Part shown: one piece after another, positions 48,374 through 57,662 of the stretch
Layout: the number at the start of each line of letters is the position of its first letter
How positions within the stretch are numbered: position 1 is the stretch's first letter
NCBI GenBank assembly: GCA_038143435.1
Contig: JAYQLX010000006.1
Span: 1-64,000, forward strand
Length of the DNA: 64,000 bases
From: UBA8337 sp038143435
GTDB taxonomy: Bacteria > Pseudomonadota > Alphaproteobacteria > RS24
Reading direction: 5' to 3'
The notes under the pieces: generated by a model
The model's database searches: none
What the model was told of the DNA's origin: nothing
The model's input: only the letters and a program-made list of their open reading frames with translations
Position numbers and translations under genes: made by a program

Positions 48374-48679
48374 TTAGCCCTTCATCTGACTGACATCTTC
48401 AACGGCAATGCCGCCGCGATTGCGGAAATACACCACCAAAATGGCAAGGCCGATGGCCGCTTCACCGGCGGCAACGGTAAGCACCAGCAGCGCGAATATC
48501 TGCCCGACCAAATCGCCGAGATAGGCCGAAAAAGCGACAAGATTGATGTTCACCGCCAGCAGCATCAACTCAATCGACATGAGAATAATGATGACGTTTT
48601 TGCGGTTCAGGAAAATGCCAAACACGCCAATGGTGAAAATAATCGCGGCCAGCGTCAGATAATGTGTCAATCCAATCAT
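48374..48679 (-). CDS. nuoK: NADH-quinone oxidoreductase subunit K
   Basis: Small membrane subunit of complex I with three spans. The 101-residue protein keeps the two membrane Glu residues of the family, in MSIELMLLAVN and in AAGEAAIGLAI. Two bases after nuoJ. Intact. Confidence 0.97.
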   Translation of the reverse strand: MIGLTHYLTLAAIIFTIGVFGIFLNRKNVIIILMSIELMLLAVNINLVAFSAYLGDLVGQIFALLVLTVAAGEAAIGLAILVVYFRNRGGIAVEDVSQMKG

Positions 48680-48681
48680 CT

Positions 48682-49287
48682 TCAGATCCCCTGCCCCGGC
48701 TCAATATCGACATTCTCACTTGCCTCGTCGCGCGTGCGCGCCGTCTGGTTGGCGATATTTTGTTTTTTCGGATTGTTTGACGGCACCAGCGTCAGCACAA
48801 TTGCGCCAATCATGGCAACCAGCAAAATCGCCCCTGCCGCTTGGAAGAAATAAACATATTCCGTGTAAAGCACGCGCCCCAAAGCCTCGGCATTGGTCAT
48901 ACCCTCAGGTGTCGCTTGCGGCAGCGGGTTGGCATCGACCAAAGATGATGACGCACCAAAGACCAGCAGCAATTCAAGCAGCAATATCAGCCCGACCGTT
49001 GCGCCAATGGGCATATATTGCAAAAAGCCCTCGCTCAGTTCGGCGAAATCAATATCCAGCATCATCACGACAAACAGGAACAATACCGCGACCGCGCCGA
49101 CATAAACGACGACGAGGATAAGCGCCAGAAATTCAGCCCCCAACAGCACAAAGAGGCCAGCCGAGTTGAAAAAGGTCAGAATGAGAAACAGTACTGAATA
49201 AACCGGATTGCGCGATGAGATGACCATGAAGGAACTGGCAACCGCGACCGTCGCGAATAAGTAAAAGGCGAGTGAAGTAAGTGTCAT
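48682..49287 (-). CDS. nuoJ: NADH-quinone oxidoreductase subunit J
   Basis: Membrane subunit of complex I next to the quinone-chamber part of the arm. The 201-residue protein has five spans (SSRNPVYSVLFLILTFFNSA; EFLALILVVVYVGAVAVLFL is the conserved block) and a polar C-tail. Six bases after nuoI. Intact. Confidence 0.96.
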   Translation of the reverse strand: MTLTSLAFYLFATVAVASSFMVISSRNPVYSVLFLILTFFNSAGLFVLLGAEFLALILVVVYVGAVAVLFLFVVMMLDIDFAELSEGFLQYMPIGATVGLILLLELLLVFGASSSLVDANPLPQATPEGMTNAEALGRVLYTEYVYFFQAAGAILLVAMIGAIVLTLVPSNNPKKQNIANQTARTRDEASENVDIEPGQGI

Positions 49288-49293
49288 AATGTT

Positions 49294-49785
49294 CTACCGG
49301 TAAGGCGCGTCCAATTCGATATTCTTGGCAATCTCGACTTCCCAGCGGTCGCCATTGGCCAGCAGTTTTTCTTTGTCGTAAATCAGCTCTTCGCGGGTTT
49401 CGGTCGCGAACTCAAAATTCGGCCCTTCGACAATCGCATCAACCGGACACGCTTCTTGGCAAAAACCGCAATAAATGCACTTCACCATATCAATGTCATA
49501 GCGCACGGTGCGGCGCGTGCCGTCATTATTGCGCGGGCCCGCCTCAATGGTGATGGCCTGCGCGGGGCAAATCGCTTCGCATAATTTGCAGGCAATGCAG
49601 CGCTCTTGCCCGTTCGGATAGCGGCGCAGCGCGTGTTCACCGCGAAAGCGCGGGGATAGCGGACCTTTTTCATAAGGATAGTTGATGGTTGCTTTGCGGC
49701 CAAAGAAATAGCCCATAGCCAGTTTCAGCGCGCCGACAAATTCAGCGAGAAACAATGAGCGAGCGGTGCGGTCTAACCAAGCCAT
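49294..49785 (-). CDS. nuoI: NADH-quinone oxidoreductase subunit I (two 4Fe-4S)
   Basis: Peripheral-arm subunit with clusters N6a and N6b that pass electrons toward N2. The 163-residue protein has two ferredoxin motifs, CIACKLCEAICPAQAI and CIYCGFCQEACPVDAI, and FRGEHALRRYPNGQERC before them. Intact; nine bases after nuoH. Confidence 0.97.
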   Translation of the reverse strand: MAWLDRTARSLFLAEFVGALKLAMGYFFGRKATINYPYEKGPLSPRFRGEHALRRYPNGQERCIACKLCEAICPAQAITIEAGPRNNDGTRRTVRYDIDMVKCIYCGFCQEACPVDAIVEGPNFEFATETREELIYDKEKLLANGDRWEVEIAKNIELDAPYR

Positions 49786-49794
49786 TTGCGTCTC

Positions 49795-50805
49795 CTATGA
49801 AGCCATGCCGAAATATTGCAGGAAGCCGGCGGTCAGCACGACCCAAGCCAGCGTCAGTGGCAGAAACACTTTCCAGCCCAAACGCATTAACTGGTCATAG
49901 CGATAGCGCGGCACGATGACTTTGGTCATGGCGAACATGAAGAACATCAGGCCCATTTTCAAAATGAACCAAACAACGCCCGGCACCCAATTAAACGGCG
50001 CAACATCGACAGGCGGCAGCCAGCCACCGAGGAACAAAATCGTGCACATGGCGCACATCAAAACAATGTTGGCCAATTCGCCGATCATGAAGACTACATA
50101 AAGCGTCGAGGAATATTCGGTCATAAAACCGGCAACCAGCGCGCTTTCATCTTCCGGCAGGTCGAAAGGCGGTCGATTGGTCTAGGCCAATGCCGAGATA
50201 AAGAAGACGACAAACATCGGAAAGAGCGGCACGGCAAACCAGACGGTTTCCTGTGCCAGCACAATATCGGTCAAATTCAACGAACCGACGCAGAGCAATA
50301 CGGTGATAATCACCAGCCCGATGGACACTTCATAAGAGACCATTTGCGCCGCCGAGCGCAGTGCGCCCAAGAACGGATATTTCGAGTTGGAGGCCCAACC
50401 GCCCATAATCACGCCATACACGCCAAGCGATGAAATGGCGAAAATATACAGAATACCGACATTAATATCGGCCACCGCCCAGCCCTCATTGACCGGAATA
50501 ACCGCCCAGCCGACAGCGCCAAAAACATGGTGACAAAGGGCGCGAGAATAAAGACCGGCTTATTGGCAGTCGTTCGGAATGATGATTTCTTTCAGCAGAT
50601 ATTTCAAAATATCGGCAAAGCTTTGCAGCAAACCGAAAGGCCCGACCATTGTCGGCCCTTTGCGCAATTGCGCCGCCGCCCAAATTTTGCGGTCTGCCAA
50701 CATGAAGAAGGCCAGCGACACCAACAGCGCCAAAATAATGGCCAGCGAATGCGCCGTCACAATCAAGGCCGGCCAGACATACGTGTCGAAAAACACACTA
50801 TCCAT
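49795..50805 (-). CDS. nuoH: NADH-quinone oxidoreductase subunit H (frame-disrupted, one in-frame TAG)
   Basis: Membrane subunit that forms the quinone entry of complex I. The start at 50805 overlaps nuoG by eight bases. DRKIWAAAQLRKGPTMVGPFG and GVIMGGWASNSKYPFLGALR are strongly conserved. Frame breaks near 50565 and 50515 cancel each other. At 50182-50184 a TAG stands in frame between ISALA and TNRPPFDLPE, exactly where the family has an invariant Glu (AETNRPPFD). GAG to TAG is one base. The rest of the gene continues in the same frame to the end. Confidence 0.92.
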
Positions 50806-52849
50806 CGGTTCCGGTTCCTTCTGCGCCACTGCGCGCGCCTTTTGCCTTCGCGCAATCGGCCATAATGGCGGAAGCGCGGGCAATCGGATTGGTGAAATAG
50901 AAATCGTTCACCGCATAGGTGAAAGCATCCGTGCCGAGGCCATCATGCGACGGCGCTTGCGGTGCATCGGCAGCAACAATCTCATCAAGCTGCGCCAGAT
51001 GCGGCGCGGCTTCATACATGGCAGCACGCAATGCATTGAGATTGTCATATGGCAAAGTGATGTCGAGGCGGGCCGACAAGGCGCGGAAAATCTTCCAATC
51101 TTCGCGCGCTTCACCGGGCGGCGTTGCCGCTTGCTCGGTCATTTGCGCGCGCCCTTCCGTATTCACATAAGTCGCTTGTTTTTCCGTATAAGCGGCGGCC
51201 GGCAAAATAACGTCAGCGCGATGCGCGCCGCGATCGCCATGACTGCCGATATAAACCACAAATGCATTGCCCAAAGAAGCACCGGCAATTTCATCAGCGC
51301 CGTAAAGAATGACATTTTCAAGCGCGCCGCTTTGTGCCGCTTCTTGCATGGCGGCAACATCAAAACCGCCGTCACCGGGCAGCAGACCCAAATCAAGACC
51401 GGCAACGCGCGCCGCCGCCGTGTGCAGCATATTGAAGCTCGCGCCGGTTTTTTCAGCCAATTCAATGGCTGAGGCCAGCACGGCCGCGCCATCGTCACGG
51501 GTCAAAGCGCCCTGCCCGACAATAATCATCGGGTTTTCAGCATTTTTCAGCGTATCGGCAAAGCTCTGCTTACCGGCCAGCAAATCGGCCAGCGTGTCGG
51601 CACCTGCACCGATAAACTCGGCCTTGATAGGTCAGGTCAACCGCTTCGCCAATCGCCGCGATCGGAAAATCGCCCGCCAGATAGCGCTTGCGGATACGCG
51701 CATTGAGAACAGGCGCTTCGAGCCGCGGATTGATCCGATAAGCAGCAGCGCATCGGCTTCTTCAATACCGGCAATGCTTGCATTGAACAGATAATTGCCG
51801 CGCGGGCCGGAGATCTTCGCGCCGTCTTGGCGGCAATCGACATGCGGGCTTTCGAACGCGTCCATCAACCCCTTTAAGGCAAATTGACCTTCGGCGCATA
51901 CCAAATCACCGGCAATCGCCGCCGTTTTGTCGCCCTTGCCTTTTAATTTGCTCTCAACCAAATCAAAAGCCTCGTCCCAGCTGGCAGGCACCAGCTTGCC
52001 ATCGCGGCGAATAAACGGGCGGTCGAGGCGTTGCGTGTTTAGCCCGTCCCATACAAAGCGTGACTTATCCGACAGCCATTCTTCGTTCACGTCATCATGA
52101 TTGCGCGGCATGATGCGCATGGCTTCACGGCCACGCATATCAACGCGAATATTGCTGCCCAGCGCATCCATCACGTCAATGGTTTCGGTTTTGCGCAACT
52201 CCCACGGGCGCGCGGTAAAGGCATAAGGCCGCGAGGTCAGCGCGCCGACAGGGCATAGGTCAATCACATTACCCGACATTTCGCTGTCCAGCGAGGCTTC
52301 CAGATAGGTGGTGATTTCCATATCTTCGCCACGACCGATAGCACCGATTTCCGGCACACCTGCCACTTCTTGAGCAAAGCGCACACAGCGCGTGCAGTGA
52401 ATGCAGCGCGTCATAATGGTTTTGACAAGCGGCCCCATATTCTTGTTTTCAACGGCGCGCTTATTGTCCTCAAAACGGCTGGCATCGCCGCCAAAGCCGA
52501 GGGCTTGGTCTTGCAAATCGCATTCGCCGCCCTGATCGCAAATCGGGCAATCGAGCGGATGGTTGATGAGTAGAAATTCCATCACCCCTTCGCGCGCGGT
52601 CTTCACCGTGTCGGACGTGGTGCTGACGACCATATCGGGCGCCACCGGCATGGCGCATGACGCGACCGGCTTGGGTGCGTTTTCAACTTCGACCAGACAC
52701 ATGCGGCAATTACCGGCAACCGACAGGCGCTCGTGATAACAAAAGCGCGGAATTTCAGCACCCGCTTCTTCGCACGCCTGCATAATGGTTGTGCCGGCTT
52801 CGACCTCAACCTCAATGCCGTCAACAGTGACTTTCAGTTTGTCGCTCAT
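50798..52849 (-). CDS. nuoG: NADH-quinone oxidoreductase subunit G (frame-disrupted)
   Basis: Largest peripheral subunit, with one 2Fe-2S and two 4Fe-4S clusters in the N-terminal part: FCYHERLSVAGNCRMCLVEV, CPICDQGGECDLQDQ and CIHCTRCVRF. A molybdopterin-oxidoreductase-like domain without cofactor follows. About 684 residues, normal. Breaks near 51734 and 51622; the sequence between (NARIRKRYLAGDFP) fits the family. Start overlaps the nuoF stop by one base. Confidence 0.95.
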
Positions 52850-54132
52850 TATTCGGCAGCCTCCTGCATCGGCCCATTAGCCAAACGCTCTTCAATCACC
52901 GGACGGAAATGGCGGATAAGCCCTTGCACCGGCCAAGCGGCGGCATCGCCCAGCGCACAAATCGTGTGCCCTTCAATTTGTTTTGTCACTTGCAGCAGCA
53001 TGTCGATTTCTTTCGGCTGCGCGCGGCCTGCCGCCATGCGCTCCAAAACGCGCCACATCCAGCCCGTGCCTTCGCGGCATGGCGTGCACTGGCCGCAGCT
53101 TTCATGTTTGTAAAAATGCGAGATGCGGGCAATCGCCTTAATAATATCGGTCGATTTATCCATGACAATCACCGCCGCCGTGCCCAAACCCGACTGCACT
53201 TCTTTCAAGCTATCAAAATCCATCAGCACCGTGTCGCAAATCTCTTTCGGCAAAAGCGGCACGGAAGAGCCGCCCGGAATGACGGCCAGCAAATTATCCC
53301 AACCGCCGCGCACGCCACCGGCGTGTTTCTCAAGCAATTCCTTCAGCGGAATGCCCATTTCTTCCTCAACATTGCACGGATTATTGACGTGACCGGAAAT
53401 GCAAAACAGCTTGGTGCCGGTATTGCCTTCACGCCCCAATCCGGCGAACCAGCTACCGCCTCGGCGGCAAATGGTCGGTGCAACGGCAATGCTTTCGACA
53501 TTGTTCACCGTGGTCGGGCAGCCATAAAGGCCCATATTGGCGGGGAAAGGCGGCTTCAAACGCGGCTGGCCTTTTTTGCCCTCAAGGCTTTCAATCAGCG
53601 CGGTTTCTTCGCCGCAAATATACGCGCCCGCGCCGTGATGCACGTAAATGTCGTAATCCCAACCCGAACCGGCAGCGTTTTTGCCCAACAATCCGGCTTC
53701 ATAGGCTTCATCAACAGCGCGCTGCAGAGCTTCGCGCTCGCGGATAAACTCGCCGCGCACATAAATATAACAAGCATGTGCGCCCATAGCGAAACCGGCC
53801 AGCAAACAGCCTTCCAACAACTTATGCGGTTCGTGGCGCATAATATCGCGGTCTTTACATGTGCCCGGCTCGGACTCATCGGCATTGACGACCAGATAAT
53901 GCGGACGGCCATCGCTTTCTTTCGGCATGAACGACCATTTCAGACCGGTCGGGAAACCGGCTCCGCCGCGCCCGCGCAGACCCGAGGCTTTGACTTCCTC
54001 AATCACCCAATCGCGGCCTTTTTTAATCAGCTCGGCGGTATTGTCCCAGTCACCACGGGCTTTGGCCGAGGTCAAATCCGCCCCCTCAAAGCCGTAAATA
54101 TTCTGAAAAATCCGATCTTCATCGCGCAGCAT
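52849..54132 (-). CDS. nuoF: NADH-quinone oxidoreductase subunit F (NADH site)
   Basis: Oxidises NADH with FMN and carries a 4Fe-4S cluster (N3). The intact 427-residue protein has the nucleotide motif GRGGAGFPTGLKWSF, the FMN site GAGAYICGEETALIESLEG and the cluster motif ESCGQCTPCREGTGWM with a later Cys. Overlaps nuoE and nuoG by one base each, so these three are tightly coupled. Confidence 0.98.
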   Translation of the reverse strand: MLRDEDRIFQNIYGFEGADLTSAKARGDWDNTAELIKKGRDWVIEEVKASGLRGRGGAGFPTGLKWSFMPKESDGRPHYLVVNADESEPGTCKDRDIMRHEPHKLLEGCLLAGFAMGAHACYIYVRGEFIREREALQRAVDEAYEAGLLGKNAAGSGWDYDIYVHHGAGAYICGEETALIESLEGKKGQPRLKPPFPANMGLYGCPTTVNNVESIAVAPTICRRGGSWFAGLGREGNTGTKLFCISGHVNNPCNVEEEMGIPLKELLEKHAGGVRGGWDNLLAVIPGGSSVPLLPKEICDTVLMDFDSLKEVQSGLGTAAVIVMDKSTDIIKAIARISHFYKHESCGQCTPCREGTGWMWRVLERMAAGRAQPKEIDMLLQVTKQIEGHTICALGDAAAWPVQGLIRHFRPVIEERLANGPMQEAAE

Positions 54133-54731
54133 TATTTGTCACCCTTCAAAACGGTTAAGCCACCTTCAGGCTCTGACGCGCGACGGCTGTTCTGCGGACC
54201 GGTCGCGACTTCATTGCCCTGACGCAAATCATTCAAAATCTGTTCGAATTTCTCAGCCGTCAGGTCTTCGTAAAAATCATCATTAATCTGCACCATGGGC
54301 GCATTAACACAGGCACCGAGGCATTCGACTTCAAGCCAACTCAGCTTACCGTCTTCGGTAATATCACCCTGCTCACCAATCATTTTGCGGCACACATCTT
54401 TCAAATCATCAGCGCCGCGCAGCCAGCACGGGGTTGTGCCGCAAAGTTGCACAAAATGCTCACCGACCGGCGAAAGATTGAACATGGTGTAAAAGGTCGC
54501 CACTTCGAGGGCGCGGATGTAAGGCATGTCCAACATATCAGCGACATGGCGAATGGCAGGTTCGGGCAGCCACCCACCGGCTTGCTTTTGCGCTTGCCAT
54601 AAAAGCGGAATGATTGCACTGGCTTGGCGGCCTTCAGGATATTTGGCAATTTGCCCTTCGGCCCAGCTTATATTTTCGGGCGTGAAAGCAAATTCGCTCG
54701 GCTGTTCTTCATTGAGGCGGCGCACACTCAT
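54132..54731 (-). CDS. nuoE: NADH-quinone oxidoreductase subunit E (2Fe-2S)
   Basis: Thioredoxin-fold subunit with the off-path 2Fe-2S cluster N1a. The 199-residue protein has VQLCGTTPCWLRGADDL and CLGACVNAPM, which give the four Cys ligands. Start overlaps the nuoD stop by four bases (ATGA). Intact. Confidence 0.97.
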   Translation of the reverse strand: MSVRRLNEEQPSEFAFTPENISWAEGQIAKYPEGRQASAIIPLLWQAQKQAGGWLPEPAIRHVADMLDMPYIRALEVATFYTMFNLSPVGEHFVQLCGTTPCWLRGADDLKDVCRKMIGEQGDITEDGKLSWLEVECLGACVNAPMVQINDDFYEDLTAEKFEQILNDLRQGNEVATGPQNSRRASEPEGGLTVLKGDK

Positions 54732-55921
54732 CGGTCAACCTCCCCAAACACAATATCCAGCGACCCGAGAATGGCTGACACATCGGCCAGCATATGGTCG
54801 CGGCTCAAATAATCGAGCGCATGCAAATGGGCAAAGCCCGGGGCGCGAATTTTGCAGCGATAGGGCTTATTAGAACCATCGCCGACCAGATAAACGCCAA
54901 ACTCGCCTTTCGGCGCTTCCACGGCGGCGTAAACTTCGCCTTCCGGCACGTGATAGCCTTCCGTGTAAAGTTTGAAATGGTGAATCAGCGCTTCCATGGA
55001 TTGCTTCATCTCAGCGCGTTTCGGCGGCACGATTTTGCCGTCCTGCGCCGACACCGGCCCGTCGGGCATATTGGCGATGCACTGGCGCATGATTTTCACG
55101 CTCTCACGCATCTCGTCCATACGCATCACATAACGGTCATAGCAGTCGCCGTTTTTGCCTACCGGCACGGAAAATTCCATATCGCTATAGGCTTCATAAG
55201 GCTGACTGCGGCGCAAATCCCATGCCAAACCCGCGCTGCGCGCCATCACGCCGCTCATGCCCCAATTCATCACATCTTCTTGGCTAACAATGCCGATATC
55301 GACATTGCGCTGTTTAAAGATGCGGCTATTGGTCAGCAGACCTTCAATATCGTCAAGCACGGTGAGAAAGTGGTCGCAAAACGCGTCAATATCGTCGAGC
55401 AAATCTTGCGGCAAATCCTGATGCACACCACCGGGGCGGAAATAAGCGGCGTGAAGCCGCGCTCCGCAAGCACGCTCATAAAAAATCATCAGCTTTTCGC
55501 GTTCTTCAAAGCCCCATGTAATCGGGGTCAGCGCACCGACATCAAGCGCTTGCGTGCAGACATTCATCAAATGATTGAGAATGCGGCCAATCTCGCAATA
55601 CAGCATGCGGATATATTGCCCGCGCTTGGGCACTTCAATGCCCAGCATACGCTCAACCGCCAATGCGAAAGCGTGCTCCTGATTCATCGGCGAGACATAA
55701 TCAAGACGGTCGAAATACGGCACGCTTTGCAGATAGGTTTTGTGTTCGATCAGCTTTTCCGTGCCGCGATGCAGCAGGCCGATATGCGGGTCAACGCGCT
55801 CCACGCGCTCGCCGTCCAAATCCATCACCAGACGCAGCACACCATGCGCGGCCGGATGCTGCGGGCCGAAATTAATGGTAAATTTGCGGTCATCATTGGG
55901 GTTTTGAGTGACTTGCGACAT
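54728..55921 (-). CDS. nuoD: NADH-quinone oxidoreductase subunit D
   Basis: 49-kDa subunit, related to hydrogenase large subunits, that forms most of the quinone pocket. Intact 397-residue frame. NFGPQHPAAHGVLRLVM with the quinone-site His, DYVSPMNQEHAFALAVER and IRAPGFAHLHALDYLSRDH are signatures. Separate from nuoC, not fused as in E. coli. Two bases after nuoC. Confidence 0.98.
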   Translation of the reverse strand: MSQVTQNPNDDRKFTINFGPQHPAAHGVLRLVMDLDGERVERVDPHIGLLHRGTEKLIEHKTYLQSVPYFDRLDYVSPMNQEHAFALAVERMLGIEVPKRGQYIRMLYCEIGRILNHLMNVCTQALDVGALTPITWGFEEREKLMIFYERACGARLHAAYFRPGGVHQDLPQDLLDDIDAFCDHFLTVLDDIEGLLTNSRIFKQRNVDIGIVSQEDVMNWGMSGVMARSAGLAWDLRRSQPYEAYSDMEFSVPVGKNGDCYDRYVMRMDEMRESVKIMRQCIANMPDGPVSAQDGKIVPPKRAEMKQSMEALIHHFKLYTEGYHVPEGEVYAAVEAPKGEFGVYLVGDGSNKPYRCKIRAPGFAHLHALDYLSRDHMLADVSAILGSLDIVFGEVDR

Positions 55922-55923
55922 CG

Positions 55924-56544
55924 TTAACCCTCCTGCCCGTCTTGTTCGGCTTTTTCATCGCCCGGCAGCAGACCGGCAGCCTGCGCGCCTTCCCACGGGC
56001 TTTCAAAATCAAAATCGCGAAATTCTTGCACCAGTGAGACCGGCTCTTGAATGACTTTTTTGCTGTCATCGCAATAGCGCACTTCAACATGACCGGTCAG
56101 CGGAAAATCTTTGCGCAGCGGATAACCTTCAAAGCCATAATCAGTCAGCAAGCGGCGCAAATCAGGATGGCCGGAAAACAAAATGCCATACATATCGAAG
56201 GCTTCGCGCTCATACCAATTGGCGACGTCAAAGAGACCCGTCACACTCGGCACTTGTGTCTCTTCACCGGCTTGCAGCTTGACGCGAATGCGATGATTTT
56301 TGCTCATCGACAGCAAGTGATAGACAACATCAAACCGCAAAGGACGGTTCGGATAATCGGCACCGCATAAATCAGTCAGCTGGGTGAAGCCACAATCAGG
56401 GTCATCGCGCAAAAAGCGCAATACCGGTTCAATGTTTCCCGGGTTCACTTCCAGCGTCAATTCACCGAATTGAATGTCATGCCCGGCCAGCTTGTCTCCA
56501 AGACCGGCAGCGATATGCCCAGCGAGGTTTTGTAAATCCGACAT
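55924..56544 (-). CDS. nuoC: NADH-quinone oxidoreductase subunit C
   Basis: 30-kDa peripheral subunit of complex I. The 206-residue protein shows LTDLCGADYPNRPLRFDVVY, WYEREAFDMYGILFSGHPDL and the C-terminal LRRLLTDYGFEGYPLRKDFP, the family signature. Intact; nine bases after nuoB. Confidence 0.97.
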   Translation of the reverse strand: MSDLQNLAGHIAAGLGDKLAGHDIQFGELTLEVNPGNIEPVLRFLRDDPDCGFTQLTDLCGADYPNRPLRFDVVYHLLSMSKNHRIRVKLQAGEETQVPSVTGLFDVANWYEREAFDMYGILFSGHPDLRRLLTDYGFEGYPLRKDFPLTGHVEVRYCDDSKKVIQEPVSLVQEFRDFDFESPWEGAQAAGLLPGDEKAEQDGQEG

Positions 56545-56553
56545 AGCTGCGTC

Positions 56554-57100
56554 CTACCGCTCAATCGTGCCAGTGCGACGGATTTTCTTTTGCAGCAGCA
56601 AAATGCCGTAAAACAACGCTTCTGCCTGTCGGCGGGCAGCCCGGCACATAAACATCAACCGGCACAACGCGGTCACAACCGCGCACCACGGAATAAGAAT
56701 AGTGATAATAGCCGCCGCCATTGGCGCATGAGCCCATTGAGATGACATAACGCGGCTCGGGCATTTGGTCATAAACCTTGCGCAGCGCCGGTGCCATTTT
56801 ATTGGTCAGCGTTCCCGCCACAATCATCACATCAGATTGGCGCGGGCTGGCGCGCGGGGCGACGCCGTAGCGCTCAATATCAAGGCGCGGCATTTGGATA
56901 TGCATCATTTCAACGGCACAGCAAGCAAGGCCGAACAGCATCCAGTGCAGTGAACCGGTGCGCGCCCAGTTAATCAAATCTTCTGATGAGGCCAGCACAA
57001 ACCCCTTATCGGCCAGCTGGTCAGAGACTTGCTCATAATACGGGTCGGCCATCGGCGCCGGCAGGTTTTTTTGTAGCTGGTTGAAATCTTGGTCTGACAT
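56554..57100 (-). CDS. nuoB: NADH-quinone oxidoreductase subunit B (one frame break)
   Basis: Subunit with cluster N2, the last electron donor to quinone. Ligands are the tandem Cys in LACCAVEM, the Cys in GSCANGGGYYH and the Cys in VPGCPP. A break near 56632, just after the last ligand, hides the conserved tail; in the next frame it reads EALFYGILLLQKKIRRTG and stops at 56554. As read, the wrong frame would stop at 56561. Start at 57100 (MSDQDFNQLQKNLPAP). About 182 residues. Confidence 0.95.
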
Positions 57101-57120
57101 GGCGCTTCCCGTTCCTTGCT

Positions 57121-57486
57121 TTAATCCCAATCGAGGGCGCCTTTGCGCCACTCATAGGCAAAGCCGACAGTGAGTACGGCAAGGAAAAACATCATCGACC
57201 AGAAACCGAACAGGCCGACTTCGCCAAAAGCGACCGCCCACGGAAATAGAAAGGCCACTTCGAGGTCAAAAATAATGAACAAAATGGCGACCAGATAAAA
57301 CTTCACATCAAACTTCATGCGGGCATCGTCAAATGCCTCAAAGCCACATTCATAAGGGGCATTTTTTTCAGGGTCAGGATTGGACGGCGCAACCAGTGCA
57401 GGAACAAGCAAAAGGGCAGCAGTTATGACAGCGGAAAGACCCATGAAAATGAGTATCGGATAGTAACTGACTAGCAAATCATGCAT
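57121..57486 (-). CDS. nuoA: NADH-quinone oxidoreductase subunit A
   Basis: Small three-span membrane subunit at the junction of the arms of complex I. The 121-residue protein shows the conserved loop PYECGFEAFDDARMKFDVKFY and LFIIFDLEVAFLFPWAV. First gene of a complete 14-gene operon, nuoA to nuoN, running 57486 to 43465. A promoter and leader hairpin lie just upstream. Confidence 0.97.
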   Translation of the reverse strand: MHDLLVSYYPILIFMGLSAVITAALLLVPALVAPSNPDPEKNAPYECGFEAFDDARMKFDVKFYLVAILFIIFDLEVAFLFPWAVAFGEVGLFGFWSMMFFLAVLTVGFAYEWRKGALDWD

Positions 57487-57510
57487 CGCTTTTGCTCTTT
57501 CGATTTAGCG

Positions 57511-57543
57511 GCCAATAAGGCCTGAAAGACTCGCCTTATTGGC
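57511..57543 (-). promoter_or_regulatory. Perfect hairpin at the 5' end of the nuo mRNA
   Basis: An exact 11-base inverted repeat GCCAATAAGGC / GCCTTATTGGC with an 11-base loop. Its first arm begins at or next to the predicted transcription start, 24 bases before nuoA. No T-run follows, so it is not a terminator. A 5'-terminal stem commonly protects mRNA from decay; it could also be an operator. Confidence 0.6.
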
Positions 57544-57547
57544 GCGG

Positions 57548-57575
57548 AGTATAGTAGCCCTTCGGTGGTTTGCAA
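57548..57575 (-). promoter_or_regulatory. nuo operon promoter
   Basis: On the minus strand TTGCAA (57570-57575) and TATACT (57548-57553) are 16 bases apart, pointing at nuoA. The start would fall near 57541, at the head of the hairpin. Confidence 0.6.
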
Positions 57576-57624
57576 TAGCAATTCAGGCTCTTTTTTATGG
57601 CATTTTTCTTGGCCGTTTTCCGCC

Positions 57625-57662
57625 CCAAAAAACCCGATGCGTCCATTTGTCAACACCGCATC
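57625..57662 (-). terminator. Terminator after the autotransporter-like gene
   Basis: Inverted repeat GATGCG / CGCATC (57636-57662) with a 15-base loop, followed on the minus strand by GGG and six T. It overlaps the stop codon of the autotransporter-like gene and separates it from the nuo promoter. Confidence 0.55.

Noticed and set aside
41650..50184. Reassigned TAG codon (alternative genetic code)
   Set aside because: TAG ends tpiA, trpG, bamA, cdsA, nuoN and others at the expected protein ends, so it is a working stop. The two in-frame cases are more likely base errors or local mutations.
52909..54222. Long open frame antisense to nuoF (437 codons), with similar ones antisense to pyrG, proS and nuoD
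   Set aside because: They mirror well-recognised genes, show His/Arg/Gln-rich composition typical of antisense shadows, and have no ribosome sites.
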